64,000 nt of DNA from the NCBI RefSeq assembly GCF_002723835.1, contig NZ_BEWG01000019.1, positions 8,463 through 72,462 on the forward strand. Direction: 5' to 3'. The notes beneath the pieces are model-generated. The model saw nothing but the letters and a program-made list of their open reading frames with translations, did no database searches and had not been told where the DNA came from. Each line of letters starts with the position of its first letter. The stretch's first letter is position 1. Below, one piece after another: positions 38,235-46,389 of this stretch. Both the position numbers and the translations under genes were made by a program. This DNA is from Mycobacterium sp. shizuoka-1 (GTDB lineage Bacteria; Actinomycetota; Actinomycetes; Mycobacteriales; Mycobacteriaceae).

Positions 38235-38783
38235 TCATGCGTCGGGCAGGCCCAGAGCGGCGAGTGCGCCGGTGACGGTGGCCTCTCGCAGCCGTTTTGG
38301 CGGGCTGTCCGGAAATTGCAGGCAGCAGTCCTGCAGGCCGCCGAATGCGATGACGCCCCGGGCGGATTGCTCCAGCGTGGGTCGAGGTCCGAACACCAAG
38401 GCGCACAACCGTTCCCGCCACGCCAGCAGGGTGTCGATCAGGCCGAGGTCGGCCAGTGTGGTCAGCTCGGTGATCACCAGCATCAGGTCGGCGCGGTGCC
38501 GGTAGTGGAAGTCGAAGTAGCCCTCGAGCAGCTCGCGCGGCGTGGCCGGGTCGGTTCGTGCCTCCTGCTCGGCGACGAAGCGCTCACCCTCGTCAATGAG
38601 CGGTTGCAGAATGCTGCGGACCAGGTCTTCGCGGGACTTGAAGTGGTAGTACAACGCGGGCTTGGTGATGCCGAGCCGGTCGGCGATGTCCTGCAGGCTG
38701 GTGCGCTGTACGCCCTTCTGGCCGAAGAGCTCACGGGCGACGTCCTGGATCCGTTCCCGGGTTCCTGACGACGGCCTGCTCAC
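38235..38783 (-). CDS. TetR family transcriptional regulator
   Basis: A 182-residue TetR protein. The N-terminal helix-turn-helix (about residues 10-55) reads RIQDVARELFGQKGVQRTSL, then DIADRLGITKPALYYHF. The ligand-binding helical domain follows. It is divergent from an FAD monooxygenase gene, and the 76-nt gap holds two related palindromes, so it probably represses itself and the monooxygenase until a small aromatic or antibiotic ligand binds. The ligand is unknown. Confidence 0.88.
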   Translation of the reverse strand: MSRPSSGTRERIQDVARELFGQKGVQRTSLQDIADRLGITKPALYYHFKSREDLVRSILQPLIDEGERFVAEQEARTDPATPRELLEGYFDFHYRHRADLMLVITELTTLADLGLIDTLLAWRERLCALVFGPRPTLEQSARGVIAFGGLQDCCLQFPDSPPKRLREATVTGALAALGLPDA

Positions 38784-38792
38784 GTAACCACC

Positions 38793-38816
38793 CTAACTGA
38801 CCGATCGTTAAGTAAG
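38793..38816. promoter_or_regulatory. Candidate TetR operator 1
   Basis: An imperfect 24-bp palindrome from CTAACTGACCGA to TCGTTAAGTAAG (9 of 12 arm positions pair). Its right part, GACCGATCGTTAAGTAAG, is repeated with one change in operator 2. Confidence 0.55.
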
Positions 38817-38830
38817 ATCTGACAAGCATG

Positions 38831-38850
38831 CTTACCGACCGTTAAGTAAG
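38831..38850. promoter_or_regulatory. Candidate TetR operator 2
   Basis: CTTACCGACC followed by GTTAAGTAAG, with CTTAC/GTAAG outer arms. The 18-nt GACCGACCGTTAAGTAAG differs at one position from operator 1. It ends 9 nt before the monooxygenase GTG and overlaps its ribosome-binding site (AAGGAG). Confidence 0.55.
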
Positions 38851-38859
38851 GAGCTTGTC

Positions 38860-40071
38860 GTGCGTGTACTCGTCTCCGGCGCCAGCATCGCCGGACCGGT
38901 GTTGGCCTACTGGCTGACCCGCCGCGGATTCGACGTCACGGTCGTCGAACGGGCGCCCGCCCTGCGTAAGACCGGTGGCCACGCCGTCGACCTGTTCCGC
39001 CCGGCGATGGAGATCGCCGAACGGATGGGGGTGATCGACCAGGTCCAGGCCCACGCGACCGGCACCACCCGGATGATCCTGCGGCGCACCAACGGACGTC
39101 CGCCGGTGACCGTCGACTACCGCAAACTGCTCGGCGTCATCTCGGACCGGCACGTGGAGATCATGCGCGACGATCTCAGCCAGATCTTCTACGACGCAGG
39201 CGTTGAGCACGTCGAGTACCTCTTCGGCGACCAGATCACCGCGGTCGACGAGGACGGCACCGTCGAGTTCGCCCAGTCGCCGAAGCGGCACTACGACATC
39301 GTGGTCGGCGCCGACGGTCTGCATTCGGGAGTACGGCACCTCGTCTTCGGCCCGGACTCGGGCCACAGCAGGTTTCTCGGCAGCTACCTCGCGGTGCTGT
39401 CGGTTCCGAAAGAGCTTGCGCGGGATGGGGAATCGACGAACTATCTGGACACCGGACGGTGGGCGCTGATCTACACCGCCGACCACCTCGACGACGCCCG
39501 TGCGGTGTTCCTGTTCCGCCCCGAGCAGCCGTTGGACTACCACCATCGCGACGACGCTCGCCAGCGCGCACTGCTGCGCGCGGCCTTCGCCGACCTGGAC
39601 CCGACGGTCGATCGTTGGCTGGCCGAACTCGACGGCCCGGGCACGTTCTATTTCGACTCGATCACCCAGCTGGAGTTGGCCACCTGGTCGCGCGGCCGGG
39701 TCACCCTGGTCGGCGATGCCGGTTACTGCCCGGGGCCGGCGGTCGGGGGCAGCACCAGCCTGGCGGTGCTGGGTGCCTACATCCTCGCCGGTGAACTCGA
39801 GCGCGCCGGCGGCGACCACATCGCCGCCTTCGCCGCCTATGAGGCGCTGATGGCCGATCCGGTGCGGCACAGCCGCGCCTTCGCCCGCACGGTGGCCAAG
39901 TCGCTGGTGCCCCGATCGCAGGTCGGGGTGTGGGCGCTGGTCACCGCGGGCCGCGCGCTCGGCGCGCTGCCGACGAGCCTGACCACGGCGGTCGCCCGGC
40001 TCAACGACAAGGGTGTCCGGCTTTACGACGCCATGGGATATCCCGACTATCCGGTTCCGAGCAGGGACTGA
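38860..40071 (+). CDS. FAD-dependent monooxygenase
   Basis: A 403-residue flavoprotein monooxygenase of the PHBH/TetX type. FAD is bound by the N-terminal Rossmann motif GASIAGPVLAYWL with the acid ERAP at the end of the second strand, the DIVVGADGLHS motif, and GDAGYCPGPAVGG near residue 287. It would hydroxylate an aromatic or polyketide-like compound using NAD(P)H and O2. GTG start with AAGGAG 6 nt upstream. Its divergent TetR neighbour and the operators between them suggest induction by the substrate. Confidence 0.87.
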   Translation: MRVLVSGASIAGPVLAYWLTRRGFDVTVVERAPALRKTGGHAVDLFRPAMEIAERMGVIDQVQAHATGTTRMILRRTNGRPPVTVDYRKLLGVISDRHVEIMRDDLSQIFYDAGVEHVEYLFGDQITAVDEDGTVEFAQSPKRHYDIVVGADGLHSGVRHLVFGPDSGHSRFLGSYLAVLSVPKELARDGESTNYLDTGRWALIYTADHLDDARAVFLFRPEQPLDYHHRDDARQRALLRAAFADLDPTVDRWLAELDGPGTFYFDSITQLELATWSRGRVTLVGDAGYCPGPAVGGSTSLAVLGAYILAGELERAGGDHIAAFAAYEALMADPVRHSRAFARTVAKSLVPRSQVGVWALVTAGRALGALPTSLTTAVARLNDKGVRLYDAMGYPDYPVPSRD

Positions 40072-40080
40072 CCCGCCGAC

Positions 40081-40098
40081 CGCCCGCGATCGCGGGCG
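40081..40098. other. Perfect 18-bp GC palindrome
   Basis: CGCCCGCGATCGCGGGCG is a perfect palindrome 9 nt after the monooxygenase stop. It may act as a weak terminator or protein-binding site ahead of ttfA. There is no U-tract. Confidence 0.35.
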
Positions 40099-40147
40099 TA
40101 ATGGGCTTGTGACCTGCTGGAGTTCTCGCTTCCGGGCGGGGAGCAGA

Positions 40148-40153
40148 TACGCT
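40148..40153 (+). promoter_or_regulatory. Candidate -10 box for a leaderless ttfA transcript
   Basis: TACGCT fits TAnnnT and ends 7 nt before the ATG at 40161, with no Shine-Dalgarno. Transcription would begin at the start codon. Confidence 0.5.
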
Positions 40154-40160
40154 AGGCCTA

Positions 40161-40946
40161 ATGGTTCCGTTCTGGTTCACGCTGTCCGCACTCTGCTTCG
40201 TGGGTGCGGCGGTGCTGTTGTACGTCGACATCGGCCGTCGACGTGGCTTGGGCCGCCGCCGGAAGTCCTGGGCGCGGTCGCACGGGTTCGATTTCGAACC
40301 CGAGTCCGCCGAGATCATCGACCGCTGGAAGCGCGGCGTGATGTCCACCGTCGGCGATGTCACCGCCCGCAATGTGGTGCTGGGTCAGATCCGCGGCGAG
40401 GCGGTGTACATCTTCGACCTCGAAGACGTTGCCACCGTGATCGCCCTGCATCGCAAGGTCGGCACCAACGTCGTGATGGACCTGCGGCTGAAGGGCATCG
40501 CCGAGCCGCGCGAGAGCGACATCTGGCTGCTGGGCGCCATCGGCCCGCGGATGGTCTACTCGACCAACCTCGATGCGGCCCGCCGTGCGTGCGACCGGCG
40601 GATGGTCACCTTCGCCCACACCGCGCCGGACTGCGCCGAGATCATGTGGAACGAGCAGAACTGGACGCTGGTGTCCATGCCGATCTCCTCGACCCGTGCC
40701 CAATGGGACGAGGGCCTGCGCACGGTGCGTCAGTTCAACGACCTGCTGCGCGTGCTGCCGCCGGTCTCCCAGCCGGCACTGCCGCAGTCCTCGGGCCGCC
40801 GCAACGCCTCCCCGGGACGCCCCCTGGCCCCGGCGGGGCGCCGCGAGCTGCCCGCTGGGCGGGCCGAGGTTCCGCCGCCGCTGCACCCCCAGCAGCCGCG
40901 CAGTTCGAGCCAGACCGGCACACAGGCTCCTAACTACCAGCGCTGA
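40161..40946 (+). CDS. ttfA: TtfA-like trehalose monomycolate transport factor
   Basis: A 261-residue protein with one N-terminal membrane segment (about residues 3-23), a basic stretch (GRRRGLGRRRKSW), a soluble alpha/beta domain to about residue 200 and a Pro/Arg/Ser-rich tail. Its place next to clpB and near pyrE matches TtfA (Rv0383c in M. tuberculosis), which works with MmpL3 to move trehalose monomycolate for the outer membrane. The assignment rests on synteny and layout, not on a search. An SDR gene follows. Confidence 0.75.
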   Translation: MVPFWFTLSALCFVGAAVLLYVDIGRRRGLGRRRKSWARSHGFDFEPESAEIIDRWKRGVMSTVGDVTARNVVLGQIRGEAVYIFDLEDVATVIALHRKVGTNVVMDLRLKGIAEPRESDIWLLGAIGPRMVYSTNLDAARRACDRRMVTFAHTAPDCAEIMWNEQNWTLVSMPISSTRAQWDEGLRTVRQFNDLLRVLPPVSQPALPQSSGRRNASPGRPLAPAGRRELPAGRAEVPPPLHPQQPRSSSQTGTQAPNYQR

Positions 40947-40963
40947 GCCGGTAAAGTCTCGGC

Positions 40964-41740
40964 GTGCCCCGTCCCGTCGCGCTGATCACCGGCCCCACCG
41001 CCGGCCTGGGCGCCGGCTATGCCCGCCGCTACGCCCGTGACGGCTACGACCTGGTTCTGGTCGCACGCAATCGCGACCGCCTCGAGGATCTGTCCGCCGA
41101 ACTGCGGGCCGCCAACGGCATCGATGTCGAGGTGCTGCCCGCCGATCTCACCGTGGCCGCCGACCGGGACCGGGTCGCCGGCCGGCTGGCCGCAGGCGTG
41201 CAGGTGCTGGTCAACAATGCCGGCTTCGGCACCGCCGGTGAGTTCTGGACCGCCGAGCCCGCCCAGCTTCAGGCCCAGCTTGACGTCAACGTCACCTCGG
41301 TCATGCACTTCACCCGCGCCGTGTTGCCGTCGATGATCGCCGCCGGAGCGGGCACAGTGATCAACATCGCCAGCGTCGCGGGGCTGCTGTCGGGTCGCGG
41401 GTCCACGTACTCGGCCTCGAAGGCATGGGTGGTGTCGTTCACCGAGGGGCTGGCCAACGGGCTGGCCGGCACGGGGGTGAGCATTCACGCCGTGTGCCCG
41501 GGATTCGTCCACACCGAATTCCACGAGCGCGCCGGCATCGACATGACCTCCATCCCCGAGATCCTGTGGCTCGACGTCGACGACGTGGTCGCCGAGAGCC
41601 TGGCCGACGTGGCCAAGGGCAAGGTCATCAGCGTTCCCAGCCTGCAGTACAAGGTGTTGACCACGGTCGGCCGGCTGGTGCCGCGCGGAATGGTCCGCGC
41701 CGTCAACAACAGAAGAGGACAAAGTCGTGGGCGCACCTGA
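40964..41740 (+). CDS. SDR family oxidoreductase
   Basis: A 258-residue short-chain dehydrogenase with TGPTAGLG at residues 7-14, an NNAGFG segment, the catalytic YSASK and a CPGFVHTEF turn. The C-terminus LQYKVLTTVGRLVP resembles the DltE-like branch common in actinobacteria. GTG start. It overlaps pyrE by 14 nt, so the two are co-expressed, although no metabolic link to pyrimidine synthesis is evident. Confidence 0.85.
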   Translation: MPRPVALITGPTAGLGAGYARRYARDGYDLVLVARNRDRLEDLSAELRAANGIDVEVLPADLTVAADRDRVAGRLAAGVQVLVNNAGFGTAGEFWTAEPAQLQAQLDVNVTSVMHFTRAVLPSMIAAGAGTVINIASVAGLLSGRGSTYSASKAWVVSFTEGLANGLAGTGVSIHAVCPGFVHTEFHERAGIDMTSIPEILWLDVDDVVAESLADVAKGKVISVPSLQYKVLTTVGRLVPRGMVRAVNNRRGQSRGRT

Positions 41741-42287
41741 AGTCAACGCCGCCGAGCGTGCCGAACTCGCCGAGCTGGTCCGCCAGCTGTCGGTGGTGTT
41801 CGGCCGCGTGACCCTGTCCTCCGGCAAGGAGGCCGACTACTACGTCGACCTGCGCCGGGCCACCCTGCATCACCGGGCCGCACCGCTCATCGGCAGGTTG
41901 ATGCGGGAACTCACCGCCGACTGGGACTATGCCGCGGTCGGCGGCCTGACCATGGGCGCCGATCCGGTCGCCGGCGCGATCATGCATGCGCCAGGCCGCC
42001 CGATCGATGCCTTCGTGGTGCGCAAGGCGCTGAAAAGCCATGGGATGCAACGGTTGATCGAAGGCGCGGAGGTCGCGGGCAAACGGGTGCTGGTGGTCGA
42101 GGACACCAGCACGACGGGCGGCTCGGCGTTGACCGCCGTGCACGCGGTGCGCGATGCCGGGGCGACGGTGGTGGGCGTGGCGACAGTGGTGGACCGCGCG
42201 ACCGGTGCGGCCGAGGCGATCGAGGCCGAAGGGGTGCCCTACCGCAGCGTGCTGGGCCTGGCCGATCTCGGACTGCCGGCCTCCTGA
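41727..42287 (+). CDS. pyrE: Orotate phosphoribosyltransferase
   Basis: A 186-residue OPRTase that makes orotidine 5'-phosphate from orotate and PRPP. The PRPP-binding motif is VLVVEDTSTTGGS (about residues 122-134). LSSGKEADYYVDLRRA near the N-terminus and VRKALKSHGMQ are also characteristic. GTG start at 41727 overlaps the preceding SDR gene by 14 nt. The position close to clpB and ttfA matches M. tuberculosis (pyrE/umpA, Rv0382c). Confidence 0.95.
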   Translation: MGAPEVNAAERAELAELVRQLSVVFGRVTLSSGKEADYYVDLRRATLHHRAAPLIGRLMRELTADWDYAAVGGLTMGADPVAGAIMHAPGRPIDAFVVRKALKSHGMQRLIEGAEVAGKRVLVVEDTSTTGGSALTAVHAVRDAGATVVGVATVVDRATGAAEAIEAEGVPYRSVLGLADLGLPAS

Positions 42288-42298
42288 CGAATCGGCGC

Positions 42299-43072
42299 AT
42301 GGTGAGCATCGACGAGGAGCCGACCGAGGCTTCGGAGTGGCAGTGGGATGACGTCGTCGACGTGATCTGCGCCGGCGCCGGTCCCGGCGCCCTGGCCCAC
42401 GCCCTGTACTGCACGGACCTGGATCTCGACGTCGAGCTGGCCGATGCGGAATTTCCTTCCGCGGAAACCGATCCCGACACCGCGGCCTATCTGCAGTCCA
42501 TGACCGACGACCTGGAACCGACACCGGTCCGGGACCTCGAACTGGCGGTCGTGCGCGCCCAACCGGTCACCGTCAGCAAGGACCGTCGGGCGACGATCGA
42601 GCCGTTCTTCGGATCCCGGCTGCGGGATTGGTCGGCACGGTGCGTCGCCTCGCCCTTCGGCGTGATCTACAGCCAGGTACCCGACGCCATGACCACGTTG
42701 CGGACCCAATCCGGTGAGACCATCCGGGCCGCGGTGCTCGGCGACTACCGACCCGAAACCGACCGTCCCGGTTGGGAAGTGGCCGAATGGCTGCGCGAGC
42801 AGGCCGGCGACCGCGGGCTTCTCGACCAATCGGGGCCGACCCTGACGCGGCTTATCGTGGAGTACGGGCGAGTCGCGGGTGCCGAGCTGGCCACCGGCGA
42901 GGGTTCGCGGCTGGTACGTGCGCGAATGGGCGTCGCGTTGTCGATCGGAGCCGTGCCGGACAGCGCTGAGTGGCCGGTCGCATCCGCTGTGCCCAGCGGC
43001 GCGGCGAAGGTCGTCATGGTCAGCCGCACCGCCAGCCGGTTCGGCCGGGTCGAACTGCTCTACGAGAGCTGA
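42299..43072 (+). CDS. Conserved hypothetical with degenerate FAD/NAD-binding motif
   Basis: A 257-residue protein. VVDVICAGAGPGALAHALYC near residue 20 looks like a Rossmann strand and glycine loop (GAGPGA), followed by an acid-containing second strand (VELADAEF). The remainder does not show a complete flavoprotein fold, so it may be a degenerate oxidoreductase relative. Its place after pyrE matches the conserved hypothetical Rv0381c of M. tuberculosis. It begins 11 nt after pyrE and ends 1 nt before the convergent GGDEF-EAL gene. Confidence 0.65.
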   Translation: MVSIDEEPTEASEWQWDDVVDVICAGAGPGALAHALYCTDLDLDVELADAEFPSAETDPDTAAYLQSMTDDLEPTPVRDLELAVVRAQPVTVSKDRRATIEPFFGSRLRDWSARCVASPFGVIYSQVPDAMTTLRTQSGETIRAAVLGDYRPETDRPGWEVAEWLREQAGDRGLLDQSGPTLTRLIVEYGRVAGAELATGEGSRLVRARMGVALSIGAVPDSAEWPVASAVPSGAAKVVMVSRTASRFGRVELLYES

Positions 43073-43073
43073 G

Positions 43074-44945
43074 TCAGCTCCGGCTCGGTGCCGAGAAGTC
43101 CACCGGGATAACCTTTTTGGCGAGAAGTTCGGCCATCGCGTCACCGGGTATCGGGCGGGACAGCAGGAACCCTTGAGCGCGATGGCAGCCATGCTGGAGC
43201 AGGGTCATCGCCGCGGTCGGCGACTCGACTCCCTCGGCGACCAACTCCAGGTTGAACGCCTCGGCCAGTGCGATGATGGCGCGCACGATCGCCAGGTCCT
43301 CCGGGTTGGTGCCCAGGTCGAAGACGAAACCCTTGTCGATCTTCAAGGTGTCGACCGGCAGCGACTTCAGATGGGTGAGCACGCTGTACCCGGTGCCGAA
43401 GTCGTCGATGGCGACCTGCACGCCGACCTCCTTGAGGCCGGCCAGCGTGATGCGGGTGGTCTCGATGTCTTGCACCACAACGCTTTCGGTGATCTCCAGA
43501 CACACCGACTTTGCGTCGACGTTGAACTCGGCGATCGTGTCGGCCACCGATTCGACGAAGCCGTCGGCGACCAGCTGCACGGGCGAGACGTTGATCCGCA
43601 GCACGGCGTCCGCGCCGATGCCGCGGGCCTGCCAGCCGCTGAACTCCGCACACGCTGCCCGCATCACCCAGCGGCCCAATTCGCCTGCCAGGTTGATCGA
43701 TTCGGCGACGTTGATGAATGAATCCGGCAGCAGCAATCCCCGGGTGGGGTGTTGCCAGCGCACCAGCGCCTCGGTTGCCAGGATCTCCCCGGTGCGCATG
43801 TCGACTTCGGGCAGGTAGTGCAGGATCAGTGTTCCGGCGTCGATCACGTTCTGCAAGTGCAGCTCGATGTCGTTGCGGAACTCGCTCTTCAGCGACATCT
43901 CGTCGGTGAACACCGCGATCTTGTTGCCACCGGCGTTCTTCGCATTGAGCACTGCCTGGTCGGCGCGACGCAGCAGATCTGACGTGGTGTCACGGCCCGG
44001 AATCCCCAGTGCGACACCGGCACTGACGGTTCGGGTGAGCATCTCGCCGCCGATCGTAACCCGGTCGCGCAGCACGGCCTGCAGTCGATGAGCCAGCGCC
44101 AGAGCGGATTCGGCGTCCATCGACTCGGCCGGGACCACCACGAACTCGTCACCGCCGAGCCGGGCGATCATGTCGCCCTCGCCGGTCTCTTCCCGTAGCC
44201 GCTCGGCGAACGCCTGGATGAACCAGTCACCGGCATGGTGCCCGAGGTAGTCGTTGATGGCCTTGAGCCGGTCGAGGTCCAGGAACAGCGCCGACACCGG
44301 GCCTGGCCGGCCTTCCCGCAGTCGTTCGTCGAGGTGCGCCAAGAGCGCACGACGGTTGTTCAGTCCGGTCAGATCGTCGTGCTCGGCGAGGTAGCGCAGC
44401 TGGTCTTCGGCGACCACTCGCGCTTGCACCTGGGCGAACAGCGAGGCGATTGCCTTGAGCGCGTTCAGCTCTTCCGGTGACCAATCCTTGATGCCGAACT
44501 TGATGAACCCCAGACACCCGGTCGTCGTGTCGCCGGACAACAGCGGAACCGATGCCATCGAGGTCAGGGCCATGCCGGTGCCCTCCTCGACCAGACGCTG
44601 ATACTCGTCCTCGGACACCGGTTCGGGGCGGAAGAACACCGGTTCCTTGGCGGTCTCGGCGGCGGCGAAGACGGGGTCGGCGTCGGCGAAGTAGATGAGT
44701 TCGAGAGGGTCGGGATCGCGATCGTGCGGCGGCCACTCGGCGATGAGCCTGGTTGCCCGGATGCTGTGCTCGTTGTAGCGCAGGAAACTCACGTCCACTC
44801 CGAAGGACGCCGACAACTGGCCCAGGACTGTCTGGCTGACCGCAGGAGAAGTCGCCGCGTCCACCGCCATCAACTGGGTGGCGACGAGCGTGACGAGGTT
44901 CTCGAGGCTGTCAGCAGTCTCGGACTCGGAGTGTGTGGTCATCAT
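43074..44945 (-). CDS. GAF-GGDEF-EAL cyclic-di-GMP synthase/phosphodiesterase
   Basis: A 623-residue bifunctional signalling protein. An N-terminal GAF sensor (about 15-165) is followed by a diguanylate cyclase domain with an intact RLGGDEFVVV motif (near residue 265) and an EAL phosphodiesterase domain with intact TEALVRWQHP (near 393) and DDFGTGYS. The size and order match DcpA of M. smegmatis and Rv1354c of M. tuberculosis, which both make and degrade c-di-GMP. Two in-frame ATGs begin the protein. It lies 54 nt after an unfamiliar 250-aa gene in the same direction. Confidence 0.93.
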   Translation of the reverse strand: MMTTHSESETADSLENLVTLVATQLMAVDAATSPAVSQTVLGQLSASFGVDVSFLRYNEHSIRATRLIAEWPPHDRDPDPLELIYFADADPVFAAAETAKEPVFFRPEPVSEDEYQRLVEEGTGMALTSMASVPLLSGDTTTGCLGFIKFGIKDWSPEELNALKAIASLFAQVQARVVAEDQLRYLAEHDDLTGLNNRRALLAHLDERLREGRPGPVSALFLDLDRLKAINDYLGHHAGDWFIQAFAERLREETGEGDMIARLGGDEFVVVPAESMDAESALALAHRLQAVLRDRVTIGGEMLTRTVSAGVALGIPGRDTTSDLLRRADQAVLNAKNAGGNKIAVFTDEMSLKSEFRNDIELHLQNVIDAGTLILHYLPEVDMRTGEILATEALVRWQHPTRGLLLPDSFINVAESINLAGELGRWVMRAACAEFSGWQARGIGADAVLRINVSPVQLVADGFVESVADTIAEFNVDAKSVCLEITESVVVQDIETTRITLAGLKEVGVQVAIDDFGTGYSVLTHLKSLPVDTLKIDKGFVFDLGTNPEDLAIVRAIIALAEAFNLELVAEGVESPTAAMTLLQHGCHRAQGFLLSRPIPGDAMAELLAKKVIPVDFSAPSRS

Positions 44946-44999
44946 GCCATCTCGTGATTAGTAGAGCTTATGAGATGGTATCGGTTTGCGCAGGCTTGG

Positions 45000-45752
45000 C
45001 TAGCTTCCACTCCCGTACTGCAGACCGAAGCCGCTGAACTCCTCGGAGATCGTGGCCAGCATGCGCATTTCCTTGACGATCTTGGCCAGCTGACCCGGTT
45101 CGGCGTGGTTGGCGAAGGTTCGCCGGTCCCACCACATCATCTTGGTGCGGTAGCGGTCGCTCGGGTAGGCGGCGGCCGGAATCTTGGTGGCCACCACGCC
45201 ACCGGAGGTGCTCCACCGGTCCAGCACATGCGCGGCGGCGGTGGCGAGGATGAACTGTGCACCCAACAGTTCCATGGTCGGAAACGCGGTGCGGGCGAAG
45301 GTCCGGGTCAGCTCACCGCTGCGGGCCGGATCGTCACTCACCCAGGCCGACTTCATCTCCACCACGCCGAACGGCAGGCGGTCGGTGATCATCTTGCGCA
45401 CGGCGTCCTGGCCGGGCTGGCCCTCCCATTCGACGATCGCGTGCGATTCGTCGGGGTTGAGGTAGGGACCCTTGGCCCGCAGCCCACCCAGCATCCGGCC
45501 ACTCTCGTCGAGTGCGGTGTAGAACAGGGTGGTGTCACGCCCGTCGCGGAACGACTCGATGTCCAGCGCGGCTTCCACGCCGTGTTTCTGGTAGCTGTTC
45601 AGCGCCCCGCGCAGGTAGTCTTCCCATAGCTCAGGTTCGCTGTCAGGCTGGGCCAGGACGATGGTGCATCCCGTGTCCTCGTCGCGCCAGCTAATGGTCT
45701 CAGACAGGTGGTAGAGCTTCTGATCGGGGAAGTCCAGTACTGAAGCGTTCAT
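45000..45752 (-). CDS. Unrecognised 250-aa protein, possibly a GNAT/LuxI-like acyltransferase
   Basis: A soluble 250-residue protein. The middle contains GRMLGGLRAKGPYL, then VVEMKSAWVSDDPARSGELT, here as separate parts EMKSAWVSD and PARSGELT, followed by a helix and AAAYPSDRYRTKMMWWDRR. This strand-helix pattern resembles N-acyl amino acid synthases and other autoinducer-synthase relatives of the GNAT fold, but the resemblance is weak and untested. It would be transcribed with the c-di-GMP gene 54 nt downstream. GGGAA precedes the ATG. The upstream region is AT-rich. Confidence 0.5.
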   Translation of the reverse strand: MNASVLDFPDQKLYHLSETISWRDEDTGCTIVLAQPDSEPELWEDYLRGALNSYQKHGVEAALDIESFRDGRDTTLFYTALDESGRMLGGLRAKGPYLNPDESHAIVEWEGQPGQDAVRKMITDRLPFGVVEMKSAWVSDDPARSGELTRTFARTAFPTMELLGAQFILATAAAHVLDRWSTSGGVVATKIPAAAYPSDRYRTKMMWWDRRTFANHAEPGQLAKIVKEMRMLATISEEFSGFGLQYGSGS

Positions 45753-46389
45753 CGTTTCCCATCTTTCGGGCGGCCTGCGTATAGGGTTTTCGCAGTAGAT
45801 ACCGAGGTTGCACGGGCGCTATTTGTTCGAACTTGCAAATATCAGTATCTCGCCGAACCACGCCAAGACTCCAGCCGTTAGCAGGAAAAGCCCTGGTTAC
45901 CAGGGGGTAGCGGCCGTGAGCCGCCGCCGCGGCCGATCGAAGTACGCGGTTCCGTGAACATCCGTGCGCACAACATTCCAGGTCAAGGGCGGCGCCGCTG
46001 CCGACCGAGCGAAAGACCCTACACTCGTCATCGTCGAGCGCCGATTTCTCATTACCGGCGGGTCGGAGGCCGGATGGTACGGCGGGAGTGTGATCTTGGG
46101 GTCAGAAAGGGCATTGGGTGACCTGTATCGCATGGCTGTCCCTGCCGCCCCGCGACGCTGCTCAGACACCGAAATTTGCCCGTCCGACAGCGGTCGGCGC
46201 CGACGTTGTCCGCCTGGTCCGCGCCGCGCGTTGCTCGACCCCGTCCAGCAAATCCGCATCCGCCGTTGCTCAGGCCTGCGGCGCCGCGTGGTCCGCCCCG
46301 CGGGTGGGGGACAGGTCGGTTGCTGATCGTCGCGGGACCGGTGCGGGTGGCCCGTCGGCGGCGATGCTGCGCCGGTCTGTGGTGGCGGC
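45753..46389. other. Gene-poor interval of 637 nt
   Basis: No convincing gene was found here. The first 100 nt are AT-rich and probably contain the promoter of the 250-aa gene. A perfect inverted repeat CCCTGGT-T-ACCAGGG lies at 45891-45905. A 91-codon frame at 46118-46393 (plus strand) overlaps the next ATG by 4 nt, but it has no Shine-Dalgarno and a composition like random GC-rich sequence. This interval separates the inserted pair from the TrmH gene. Confidence 0.4.

Noticed and set aside
42299-43072. Full flavoprotein oxidoreductase
   Set aside because: Only the first glycine loop resembles a Rossmann motif; later FAD or substrate motifs are missing, so it is left as hypothetical.
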